A stretch of DNA of 64,000 nucleotides. Origin: Amyelois transitella. Lineage: Eukaryota > Arthropoda > Insecta > Lepidoptera > Pyralidae. The DNA lies in the NCBI RefSeq assembly GCF_032362555.1, contig NC_083514.1, forward strand, positions 5,007,001 through 5,071,000. The letters are read 5' to 3'. Each line of letters begins with the position of its first letter. Position 1 is the first letter of the stretch. Below, piece by piece: positions 23,515-35,486 of the stretch. Made by a program: the position numbers and the translations under genes. The notes below the pieces were generated by a model. It did no database searches. It saw nothing but the letters and a program-made list of their open reading frames with translations, and was not told where the DNA came from.

Positions 23515-26500
23515 ATGGCATTTAGGCATTCTGGTTCTGCAGATGATCTGTTTCGACCAAACAATCCCAAAGGACTCCGATCAAGAGACTTAAGTAGCAC
23601 AAGGCTAACTGAATTGAAAAAAGAAATACACACAGATTTGCATCTCATGCCCTTATGTAAGTACACTGACATCATTGAGCCTTCATAATTTCTAAGCCTC
23701 AGGTAGGCAACACATCTTTAAAACTTATCCAGATCCTTTCACAGCTTTAGTTTTGGTATCAATTTGCAAAATCAGGAACGGCTCTATGGCGAAAGAAAGA
23801 TAAGTAATCATGTAGGTAAGTCCATAGTGATAACTCTTAACCTACGAGACAGATATAAAACAACGCTAAGTAGGTAAATACCTAAAATTGTTAGAGGTCA
23901 GTTAGGAATATTATAGTTTTTAATATCAAGAAATGACAACAGGTCTGGTATTGAAAACCCTCCGCATCCTTACCTTCTTCGGCACTCTGGGTGCGTTTAT
24001 CAGCATGAAAAGCATATACATCAGTTTCATTACAAAAACCGTACTCTAAGAATTATCTTTATTTACCGGTTATTGTAGCAAATTTGTACTCACTACTGGG
24101 CACCGATCCAACAAATGGACTGACTGCAGGGAGAGCTGCTGAATTATTAGATTTCTATGGTCCGAATAGGCTTACCCCAGCGACTCAGGACGGATGGTTA
24201 TCAATTCTTTTTAAATCATTATGTACAGGTAATGCAATGCAATCAATATAACTTGTAAGTATTTAGGTAGTAATGTTAACCAGTAGATACTAGTTGCGGG
24301 GTAAGTAAAATAGAAAGTACATATTTAAAATTAACAGTAGGCAGGTATTTATTAGCATATATAATATAATAGGCTGGTACCTTTACTAATGGAGCGTCGG
24401 CGGTCGAATCGATAAGGTGTAAATCGTGATGCGCAGAAAGTCACAGGTTCGAATCCCACCTCGGCCATGTAGGTAGGTACCCATGACTATTTTCGATTAA
24501 TCGTTATGTACATTAGTTTGAATACTAACCGATGTTCTTAGGTAGGGAAAACATCGTGAGGAAACCTGCAACTTCAGCCAACTGGATATTTGTTACCATC
24601 ATCCAATACGGGTTAAGTTTACCTGCACAGGTTGCGGAGGTCAGATAGTCGCTTCGAAAAACCTGACTTTGGGTGAGTCAGGTTTTTGCCTCCCTGGAGA
24701 GGAATCTGTATTGTGCTTTTTCACCATGATCCTAAATTGGGTAAGTCAGGTTTGTACAAGAAGCGACTACCATCTGACCTCTTTTGCAGAGGAAACATAC
24801 CCTTAGTCGCCTTTTCGACATCCGTGAGAAAGAAATGGGAGTGATTCTATTCTTAAGTACCGGATACCACACTGCACCATGACGTCTTAGTACTACCCAA
24901 CTATGTTGGTGTTACGAATCAAATATTTTGTAAATAAATAAATTGTAAATATAAAATTGGTTAAGGTTGTATGTAATTATAAAATATAAACTAGTATAAA
25001 TAAAATAGTGATATTATGTATAATTGATATAGCTATACACATGCTATAAGGTAGGTACCTAAGTAGGTAGGTGGTGACCTACCTACTTAGGTACCTACCT
25101 TAAGTAGGTGTACTTACATATTTTTTCAGTTTCCTATGCCAAAAAAAAGACATGCATTGCATATTGCAAGGCAATTTTTCAGGTTTTTCAATTTTGATTT
25201 GGCTGGGCGCTTCTTTATGTTTAATCGCATATCTGATAGAGACCTCGACGAAGCCTACAGCCAGTCTTGAAAACTTGTATCTTGGCTGTGTTCTCATTGG
25301 CGTCGATCTTATATGCGGATTGTTTAGTTTCTACCAGAACCACAAAAGTTTAAAAGTACGTACGCCCCAAGTCTTAACTCTTTTTATTTATCAATATTTA
25401 GCGATTTTGCTGCTGCTTGCGAAAAGCTGGAAACAAGCTTACCAAAACTGGTGACCTTTAGTTATTAAAAACTTTATGATGTCTGATATAGAATAGCGCT
25501 CCAAAAATAGCATAGGTATTATTTTTTACGGAAATTACACAGGAAAAACGCCGCGGGCAATAATTCAGCCATGGCAAAGTTGTCAGGGAACTAAGCAAGG
25601 CTACGCATAGACAGGCAGACAGAAAGACATGGCAAATCTTACCCACATGGCTACAATTTAATTAAACATGAAACCAAAGGCGGAATATGACGTAAAATGT
25701 TTTTCGGTGGTACCTAATATAACATCTAAGCCAAATATTTAAGAATTTTGTACTCATATCGAATAGAATTGATAGGTATGCTCTGTGGGAATGCCTTACA
25801 AAGGTTGTTTAATGTTTACTCTCGCAGATTATGAAGACATTCAACAGCATGATTCCTTCCTACACTAGTTGTATCCGCGATGGCCTACTGTACGTAGACA
25901 CTCCGGTGGTCGACCTAGTCAAAGGCGACGTAGTCAAAATAAAAGCTGGAGATGTTGTGCCTGCAGATATCAGAATAATAGACAGTAAAGGATTCAAAGT
26001 AAATAACTACAGATTTTGTCTTTCTTTGCATAATAATATGTACTTATAAGGGGCAACAACGCATGAGATTTGTGAAAAAAGCTCATTTTAGTTGTATTTC
26101 TGTTGACGATTTCCTATTCAATTACTTACACGAAGCGTACGTTCAAATTCCATGCGGGAAGCACACTTTGATTAAGTAGGTAGTTGCATATTTAGGTAAA
26201 CATATTTACGCTTGGATGTTCTTCTTCTCCTCTATGTAAAGAGTCCTCAAAGTTAAAATTAGGTATATTATATTTTTTTAAGGTTGATAACTCTTCATTA
26301 ACTGGCGAGAGCATAGCTGTGCCTCGCAGTAACAGTGAAGGAGTCGCCAACATATTGGAATCGCCAAATGTTGCATTTTTTTCTACTCAATGCGTTGAAG
26401 GCTGGGCAATGGGTAATACATTGTTCTATAACAAATTTACTAATTTTTAGGACCCTAAAGAATAATAATATATTTTCAGGTGTTGTGATATGTTGTGGCG

Positions 26501-27571
26501 ATTTAACAGCATTAGGCCGGGTTGCGGGCCTGGTGGCTCGGCTACGACCAGCGCCATCGCCACTGTCCAGAGAAATTAAACGTTTTATGCGTTACGTGTC
26601 CATCTGGGCTTTGGGCCTCGGATTGATGATTGCTTTTGCTTCTTTGATGCTGGGATATCCTTTTATGCAAACGTCCATTTTCGTTATTGGTATTATAGTA
26701 GCGAATGTTCCGGAAGGTTTGTACCCTTACCATACAATTTTCGTCTTATAATTTGCGGGTCGTAGTATCTACCTAGGTCAACAATAAATAGATAATTTTC
26801 TTCATATTCTCGACGCTTCTCATATGTAAGTATTTATTTATTATTATATTATGCACGTAAAATGTATACACTGCTAGTCGAACCTTTGGACGAAACTGGG
26901 ATGAATAACATGTGGAGCGATAACTCTCGTAATCAAAATTATAGGTAGGTATACTTAACGAAACGGAAATAAAAAACACTACTGGAACGTTAGATCACCT
27001 TGCTTTGCTAACTACATGAGTGGAAAAAAAATAGTTGTTTATAGCTAAAACTTAAGTCCGTGGCTTAATTGAAAATGCCGATGACGGGCCAGAAAGCGAA
27101 GCCAAATCTTATCCATACAACAAAAGAGAAATGTCATGAGGTACAAAGGCTTATCTCTATTGGAATATCTTCTAATCGTGTTAACTGGGAACAACATGTA
27201 CGAGTGAGGTCTGGTAAGTATGTCTAAAATAATCTTTTTTAGGTTTGCAACCAACAATCACGGCGTCGCTCACTTTAACAGCCCAGAACATGGTAAAAAA
27301 GAACTGCCTTGTAAAGAATTTGGAAGCTATAGAGGCATTGGGTGCATGTAATGTAATCTGTTCGGATAAAACTGGGACGCTCACGGAGAATAAAATGTGT
27401 GTACAGAATGTATGGATGGCAAACAAGACTTATCTGATTACTGACTACGAATTCACAAGTGATTTGCATAAAATATTTATCTATTTGTATACAGTAAAAA
27501 CATGTTTACCGACTTATAAGTACTACTACATGTAGATAAGATAGTATCAATTAGGTATATTATTCATATTT

Positions 27572-27637
<66 letters not shown>

Positions 27638-30600
27638 GGACAAATTACACAGATTGAGTTAGCCTCGAAGTAAGTTCGACACTTGTGTTACGAGATACTA
27701 ACTCAACGATACTATATTTTATAATAAATACTTATATAGATAAACATCCAAGACCCAGGCCAATCAGAAAAAGTTCTTTTCTCATCATGCCCTGGCCGGG
27801 ATTCGAACCCGGGACCCCCGGTGTCACAGGCAAGCGTACTACCGCTGCGCCACAGAGGCCGTCAAAGAGGTGTTGTTGCTCGCATGTAGGATAGTAAGTA
27901 TACGCTTTTCGCATAACTTGAGGAAACTACAATTATTCAGACCGATAGGACACATAGGCGTGTCAATATAGGTACATACATTAATACACATGGTCACGTC
28001 TATATCCCTTGCGGGGTAGACAGAGCCAACAGTCTTGAAAAGACTGAATGACCACGTTCAGCAATTTGGCTTAATGATAGAATTTAGATAGGCGTGACAA
28101 TATACATTGCCGTGATACTTAATTTAATAAAGCTACTTCTTTCTCTGCTATCAAATCAAACTGAAAATGATAACATACATACTATTCAATCTGCTGCTAT
28201 AGGTACCTTATGCGAAAAGAAGTTTCAAAGTTATAATGTAAGACAAACAAACTATCCAAAAAGTGATTATTGATTTCTGTTAGATACTCTTCGTTATCAG
28301 TTTTTTTTTAAATTATTTTACACTGAATTTTACCTGTCTTATTTTATGTATTCATTTGTATTGCCAATTAAATTAACATATTGACACATACGTTTATTGT
28401 AAATTTCAGGGGTATCGCAGAATCATGAAGGTATACGTTTGTTAGCGCTTTTTTCTTTTATAAATATCTTATGAATTATTCCACTTTCATCTTTGTAACT
28501 TCTTCCTAGCGTTTGCTGCAATTAAAATATGTGGTGCATTATGTACTAGTGCCAGAATACAACTTGAAGGTGATATCCAAGGCGACGCATCTGAAATAGC
28601 AATTTTAAAATTTTTGAGAAAATACGACAATATTACTTCCATAAGGGAAAGATATCCTAAAATCGCTGAAATACCTTTCAACTCTACCAATAAATATCAA
28701 GTAAGAAATTGTAGTTTTTGAGATAAGACTAGAACACAATCAGATAAGATACCAATAGTAGGCGACAGCATAATCATCAACCTGTTTACCGCATATTTGC
28801 TTATATTAGCGCGCCCTAGAGTTGCATGCATCCAGGGTAACTTGGTATGCGGTTGCCTGTATCCCAGCATAACTGCAGAAGATAAATACACATATCACGT
28901 TCTTATTCCTAATGGGGTAGACAGAGCCAACAGGCTTGAAAAGACTGAATGGCCACGTTCAGCTATTTTGGCTTTTTTGGAATTGATGTAGGTAACATAG
29001 AACTGGCTCAATAAAAACTATTTTCAGTTTATCCTTATTTTGGATATTATTACAGGTAGGAATTCACTTTGTAACATCGGCATCAAGATATTTGCTGGTG
29101 ATGAAAGGTGCACCAGAATGCATAATACCTCGCTGTTCAACAGTTTTATTTGAAAGGAAAACTGTCGACTTTTCTAAGGAATTGCAGGAAGCAGCAGAAA
29201 AATCATGCGACACATTAGCTAACACCGGTAAAAGAGATACCTACTATAATTTCAAAACTTATCTTCTGTGTATGTTTAGTAGCCCATATAGCCCAGTAGC
29301 CATAGAGCTATGTAGTATATATCATTTTTATCGTGAACGTGGCCATTCAGTCTTTTCAAGACTGTTGGCTCTGTCTGCCCCGCAAGGGACATAGACGTGA
29401 CCATATATATTTATGTATGATTTTTAACGTGATTTGATGTTGGATTTTCAGGAGAAAGAATTCTAGCATTCGCTGATCTATTATTGGATCCAAATAAGTT
29501 TCCTTTGAATTATGAATTTAATGGAGATGAGATCAATTTCCCTTTGGAAAATTTACGTTTCATTGGCATGATGGGCCTTATAGATCCACCGAGGCAAGAG
29601 GTTCGTTCTTCTATATCTGAATTTATTGTTGAAAATATAACTATGGATAGGTTTTCACATTTCAAATTAATCCAAAGAAAATCGCTATAACCATAAGCTG
29701 TGGACTTTCTATCCCTTCAATGGAATAATTAGCTTTACTGTGCCATTCTGAATTTCTCTCGTCACACTTAAAGTGATTTTGTAAATATTTGATGTCTTAC
29801 AGGGCCCTAATGTAGAAAGTATATTACTTAGGACTAGGTAGTATATAGTTAGTATATATTATAGTTGGTATTCCTACTATAGCGCCACCTATTCCGGCCA
29901 TTGAATGGTGTGCAGGTAAGAGAATCAATCGCAAAGGTCCGCGCGGCTGGCGTGCGAGTGATGATGGTGACAGGAGACCACCCGTCCACGGCGCGGGCCA
30001 TCGCTAGGGAAGTCGGCATCGCCACGTCGCCAGCATGTCACGTCGTCACGGGCACGGAGTTAAGGAATATGACGTCGGAATTACTGTATTGGACTCTTGA
30101 AAAACATTACGAAATTGGTACGCATCTGCCTTCTTCTACTTCCTGTTTGTAGGTAAGTAGTTACCAGGATTTTCTTAGATCTTATTCTTAGATGAAACAG
30201 TTGAGACGGATGACAAAACAAATTCCTCCTTTTTTTAAGTGGGTTAATTAATTGTATTTTTTACATATAACTCTAGTTTTCGCACGCACGTCTCCAACTC
30301 AAAAGCTTCAGATAGTAGAGGCATGTCAGCGCTGCGGGAATGTTGTGGCGGTCACTGGCGATGGAGTCAACGACGCGCCAGCATTACGAAGGGCAGACAT
30401 CGGGATATCTATGGGCATCACTGGATCTCAAGTAACTAACTTATTACTAGGTTTCTGTTCAACACAAAAACCATCTTAAAAATTTATCAAAAACACGTTA
30501 TTTTTTAAGTGCAAAAAATTTTATTTCATCAGAAAGCTGCCTTTTTGTTTAACTATAGGAAGCTGGCTCGTTATCAGAAGGTGCGTGAATGTAAAATCGT

Positions 30601-32864
30601 TGCCATGTGGGACCATACACCTCACTGGTAAGCACCACTAGGTACCTACCTAACGGTTTTACTTCGAAGAGAAATAGATTTACCTACCTTACTCTACCAC
30701 TGAATTTGAAACCCCCTGATCACGGATCCGACATTCTAGCAATAGTTAGGTACTTAGGTACTTTATAGTGTAGCTTAATTATTCTATAATATTTTTTCAG
30801 GTATCCAAACAAACGGCCGACATTATTTTGATGGATGATAACTTTGCTACTATTGCTGTTGGAATTGAAGAAGGAAGAAGAATATTCGACAATTTAAAAA
30901 AATCTGTTTGCTACATTTTAATATCGAATGTGCCGGAAATACTTCCGGTCATGATGTTCATTCTATTTTCTATACCATTGCCTTTAGGTTAGTTTTTGCT
31001 TAAGAACGCGGGTAAAGATTCTTTTGTTTGGCTCTTACTCAAAACACACACACACACACACTCTACTCAAACGAGAAGAAATCAAAAGTTTACCTGAGAG
31101 TTAAAGAAACCGTGCCTTTGTAGGAGCAATTTTTGTTTATTAATAATATAAATATATAACAGGGGAATCTCAGGCATCTCCAATTTACCCTCCAATTCAC
31201 TCTAGTCACTATTCTGCACCACCTTTGTAGCCCACATTTTACCTTTATCACTTTCGTTCCTCATTTCAGGTGTAATGACTATACTGTGCGTTGATTTGGG
31301 GACGGATATGTGGCCAGCAGTGGCGCTGGGGCATGAGATAGCAGAGTCGGATGTAATGGCGCGACCGGCCCGAACCTCGGAGCCTCTCGTCTCTTCCAAG
31401 ATGCTAAGACTCGTCTACGGTCATCTGGGCTTGATGGAATTTTGTGCTGGAATGTATGCATACTTCATGGTCATGGCGATACACGGATTTTATCCAGCAA
31501 AATTATTTGGTTGGAAAATAATATTGTTTTAATAAGTATTTCAGTATTAAAGTTATTTTAGATAGTTCAAGAAAGAACGTTCAAGGACGACAGAATTAAT
31601 TTCACAACACCATTTGGTACATACGAAAGAACTATCTTAAACATATTCTTTAAATAGGTACTTCTGCCCTGATGCACAGATATGAAAGCCTTGTTAATCC
31701 TGCCATGTTAATAATGAAGTGGACCCACTTTACTCTTTAGGATTTTACCAACGGAAATGGGAATTTTACCTATTTCTTATTAATACTGCAGATCGTTATT
31801 TACTGTATAAATATGTTTTAGGAATAAGAAGGGACTGGGATGACGAATCTGTCAGTGACGTCAAGGATTCTTTAGGTCAAGAGTGGACCTATCCTGAACG
31901 AAAAGAGTTGGAGCGCGCTTGTCAAGCGTCCTACTTTGTGGCTGTAGTTATGACACAAGTTATGAATGGAGTCATCTGCAAAACTAGATACAACTCGGTG
32001 TTTCACGTTGGTAAGCTCTTAGCCTATGAACTATTGTTGTAGGTGGGCATGTACGTTAAAATGCTATAAGATATAATTTCCCAATATCTGTACTTCTAAA
32101 CGTGATTTTCTGTTTTGGAAAGGTATGCGTAACAGAGTTCTAAACCTAGGACTGGCGTTCGAACTACTACTAGCGTGCATTATTTGCTACGTACCGGGAA
32201 TTAACGGTTTCTTCCGGGCGTACCCAATAAAATGGCAATGGTGAGTTCGCAAATGTACACTTTCATCTTATGAATTTTTATTACGTACCTACATTCATTT
32301 GCAAGAATAGTACAATGTTCTTTTTAATCACTTCCTCCCCCCTCACCACCGGCTAGGGCAGTGGTGTAGGTAGGTATATGTATAAAGAATCGGTAAAAAA
32401 AATCATGGGAGATAATTACTAGTGCCGTGTGGTTCCCGGCACCAATACAAAAAAGAATAGGACCACTCCATCTCTTTCCCATGGATGTCGTAAAAGGCGA
32501 CTAAGGGATAGGCTTACAAACTTGAGATTCTTTTTTTTTTAGGCGATAGGCTAGCAACTTGTCACTATTCGAATCTCAATTCTATCTTAAAGCCAAATAG
32601 CTGAACGTGGCCTATCAGTCCGCTCAGGACTGTTGGCTCTGTCTACTCCGCAAGGGTTATAGACGTGATTATATGTATGTATGATAATTACTAAGTTTAC
32701 TGCACGCACACGATATACCTACCTAATTGTGTATTTTGTATATTTTCAGGTGGTTCTTGGCACTACCATTTTCTGCACTGATGTTTGCATTTGACGAATT
32801 CCGAAAATATTGCATTCGACATAAATTACTTGGAGGATGGTATAATGATCTGACATATTACTGA
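23515..32864 (+). CDS. Diverged Na+/K+-ATPase alpha-subunit paralogue, complete, 18 coding exons
   Basis: Exons: 23515-23656, 24079-24228, 25183-25355, 25828-25998, 26283-26412, 26480-26716, 27243-27458, 28410-28430, 28510-28700, 29056-29227, 29452-29600, 29916-30117, 30277-30431, 30801-30987, 31270-31509, 31822-32010, 32123-32240, 32750-32864. They sum to 2958 nt (985 residues) with no frame break. Key P-type motifs are intact: TGES (A domain), [12 protein letters not shown] (phosphorylated Asp), MKGAPE, MVTGDHP and [17 protein letters not shown]. Ion-site residues are mostly kept: NVPEG in M4, SNVPE in M5, DLGTD in M6. The match runs from the cytoplasmic N-terminus to the end ([10 protein letters not shown]). 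It differs widely from the highly conserved main insect alpha subunit, including M4 ([11 protein letters not shown]), Glu at the position of cardenolide-site Gln111, Asn for the M8 sodium-site Asp926, and a shortened loop after GIATSP. It is therefore a paralogue, possibly tissue-restricted. Exon 8 is a 21-nt microexon. Confidence 0.93.
24370..24890 (+). repeat. Composite of SINE-like repeats in ATPase intron 2
   Basis: A tRNA-like B box (ggttcgaatcc near 24448) is followed by a block containing aaaacatcgtgaggaaacct and ggttgcggaggtcagatag, widespread in moth SINEs, and then a diverged family-H end (ttagtcgccttttcgacatc, 24801-24880). Confidence 0.55.
25048..25101. repeat. Perfect 24-bp hairpin of GTAGGTACCT units
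   Basis: Arms at 25048-25071 and 25078-25101 are exact reverse complements with a 6-nt loop (tggtga). It lies in the intron just before the M1-M2 exon of the ATPase. Confidence 0.9.
27574..27860 (-). repeat. tRNA-derived SINE with a 61-nt pure A tail
   Basis: Same family as 2603-2867, on the - strand. The A tail is an uninterrupted run of 61 T on the + strand (27574-27634). The head has perfect A (TGGCGCAGCGG) and B (GGTTCGAATCC) boxes. The clean tail suggests a recent insertion. In the ATPase intron before the microexon. Confidence 0.88.
27972..28088 (-). repeat. Family-H retroposon 3' fragment
   Basis: ggtcacgtctatatcccttg followed by agagccaacagtcttgaaaa and cttaatgatagaattta; the head is missing. 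Confidence 0.75.
28895..28985 (-). repeat. Family-H retroposon 3' fragment
   Basis: ggggtagacagagccaacag, then aagactgaatggccacgttc; truncated. In an ATPase intron. Confidence 0.7.
29330..29412 (+). repeat. Family-H retroposon 3' fragment
   Basis: gaacgtggccattcagtctt to gggacatagacgtgaccata; truncated at the 5' side. In an ATPase intron. Confidence 0.75.
31043..31061. repeat. (CA)n microsatellite
   Basis: A short (CA)9-like run in an ATPase intron. Confidence 0.9.
32422..32682 (+). repeat. Family-H retroposon, intact, with TSD
   Basis: Starts with the GTGCCG hairpin and ends in TATGTATGTAT. Flanked on both sides by GATAATTACTA (32411-32421 and 32683-32693), an exact 11-bp target duplication. 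In the last ATPase intron. Confidence 0.92.
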
Positions 32865-33130
32865 GTCAATAGGTTCTTATGTAAGTACTTAGGGTAATTA
32901 AGCCACCATGTTAAGGTGTGAAGATATTCTATGAAAAGAGTTTCCAGATTTAATATGCTTTTATTTTTTATTTGCCACATCTTTGATCCCACAAAACTTC
33001 CCTTTCCAACAAATATGACAAAAGCACTCTGTGATATTTACATGACATATTTCTCAAATTCATAAAAGAGTTACATAATCTTTGTTTAGAAAAGTTTAAG
33101 AGTTTGTTTAAAAAGTAAGTAGAGTAACGA

Positions 33131-33190
33131 AGAAACAAAATCTTATAAAAATATATGAACGCTCATATATTTTTATAAGATTTTGTTTCT
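33131..33190. repeat. Perfect 28-bp hairpin abutting a retroposon
   Basis: Arms 33131-33158 and 33163-33190 are exact reverse complements around a 4-nt loop (acgc). The right arm contains the left target duplication of the family-H element starting at 33192. Confidence 0.92.
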
Positions 33191-33191
33191 T

Positions 33192-33464
33192 GTGCCGTGT
33201 GGTTTACGGCACCATTCGAAAAAAAAGAATAGGATCACTTCATCTCTTTCCCATGGAAGTTATAAAAGGCGACTAAGGGATAGGCTTACAAACTTGGGAT
33301 TCTTTTTTAGGCGATGGGTTAGCAACCTGTCACTATTTGAATCTCAATTCTATCATTAAGCCAAATCGCTGAACGTGGCCATTCAGTCTTTACAAGACTG
33401 TTGGCTCTGTCTACCCCGCAAGGGATATAGACGTGATTATATGTATACATACGTATGTATGTAA
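33192..33464 (+). repeat. Family-H retroposon, intact, with TSD
   Basis: GTGCCG head and TATG-type tail. The target duplication TTTGTTTCTT is at 33182-33191 and 33465-33474. Confidence 0.92.
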
Positions 33465-33474
33465 TTTGTTTCTT

Positions 33475-35486
33475 AAGTGCAAACATTTTGAATACGTAAG
33501 TACTTAAAAATAAAACTTGCTTCTATATTATTCTGATGGCCTTTGCCTGTGTATTTGACTTTATTTGTTGTTTGGGTTAATTTGCTGATTTAGAACTCCA
33601 TTTAGTTCCTTGTTCATCTATCTATAATTATGATATGTTTGTCTCCACACATCTGGTATCTACGTTATTTTATTTTCGTAATTGAACACATTTGAGTAGG
33701 TATACCTATACCAGTCAACTTTATCAGTTTCTAATTTATTTGTAACTGACTTTTCACACAAACTCTTATAATTTTGTTGATAAGGCACCATAAACGACAC
33801 CCAAACTTCAATTCTTGCAAGTAACGCATCCCTTATCCAAATGAAATGGTTATCAACGTTCCAATTTGTGGCTTACGAACTTACCAATCAAAAAAAGAAT
33901 AATTACTAAAATCTATATACATTCAAATTCTATAGAAAAAATACAATACTCATATAGAAAAATTGCAAACAGTAGTACTTAAGTATATTTGAAAAAAAAA
34001 ACAGACTAATAAATTTAAAAATCCGATGATAATAGACATTATTTCATAAATACCTACCTAGTATATATTTATTAGGTGCTTTATGTAGTAGCTGGCTTAC
34101 CACCTGCGAGCCTAAAATTGTGTCAGTTCAGTTACCAGCGTCAAAAATAACTTGGGCAACGCAACGGTATCCCTCGAGCTGTGCTCCAATACACAAAGGG
34201 CCATGAGCGTATGTCAAAATTATATACCTACAGATGGTTTTTTAAACACCAGCCAAAATATCAAAATAACTTTGGTACATGGCGTAGAAAAAAATTACTT
34301 TCAATAAAAATTAATAATAAAATATAGTCGCATAAGAACTTAAATTTCGTATGTTAGGTTTAACTTCATTTTCCCTTAACGGTAAAAAAGGTATTACAGG
34401 TGTGCGCTGTCTCTCTGACACGGGGCTGTATTTCGCAATACGTGAAAGCTAGACTACTAGAACAAATCGTTTCACTTGTCCCACCATGAGACAACTTTAT
34501 GGGACTAGTGGGATAGACTGCAATAAATAATAAACTTAACATAAAGAATAAAGACAATAAAATTAAATCATTGATTCATAAAGCAATCATTTGTTATTTA
34601 AAAGATTTTAAGAAAATTCAATAAACATAAGTAGTAAAAAACAACCACAGCCTAGACTTAAAAATACATACAACCCTGTGATGTATCTTTAAGTAACGTG
34701 AGCAAAGCATAATAATAAACAAAACAAACTGCTACACAATAATATACTTTCTAAACTAATACCACACTAATACTAATTATTAAGTAGTTTTGTACATTTA
34801 TTACTTTATAAATACTCAAGATAAATAAATTTATTTTTGAGGCAAGGTTTATCAATAACAAGTACACATAAAACACACATAAAAGTACTTGCATATAGGA
34901 AGATTATAATTTGTCTATTTTACTTAGTGATCAAGTATAAGTGAACATGTTTTTAAATTACATTAAAAATATAAAGATAAAGATAAAAATTAGATAAAAT
35001 ACTATCTACCAACCATAAGCTCTTTAGATAAGAATAATAAATTCCATAGATTCGCTAGAAGATTGATTCGAAACCACCATAATTTACTAATAGAAAATAT
35101 ATTTTTGATTTTAAGATCACAGTGGTTTTACTTTCTACCCTTATTTTTATATTCAGTTTCCCTCTCTTTTATATACTACTATCTATTGTTTTACGTAAAA
35201 TTTAGAACATAATTATATTATGTATTACATCACTCGGATAGAGGTACATATTTATGAGCTTAATATTGCACAATCGCGCTCAGTAGGAACAGTCAAGTTA
35301 AGTCCTACTTTGAGAAACATTACTTTAACGAATAATTATTGCACATTTTTTTTTATATTTCAAATAAACTTTCCAAGGACTCCGTTAACAAATAATTAAG
35401 TAAAATATTATGGCAAAGAATCTATAAATTAATGTCGGAGCTTGCAAATATAAAATATCTTTGGCCACAATGGGAATTGTTAAAAT
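33475..35486. other. Intergenic, AT-rich
   Basis: Lies between the ATPase 3' end and the stop codon of the ITPRID-like gene, and should include the latter's 3' UTR. No coding exon or recognised repeat is seen. Confidence 0.5.

Noticed and set aside
32411..32430. Family H as a Helitron because the complement of its head hairpin is followed by CTAG|T in the 32.4-kb copy
   Set aside because: Other copies lack CTRR at that point, and four copies have 10-12 bp target duplications, which Helitrons do not make.
23515..32864. Reading the ATPase as a pseudogene because of its divergence
   Set aside because: All 18 exons stay in phase and every catalytic motif is intact.
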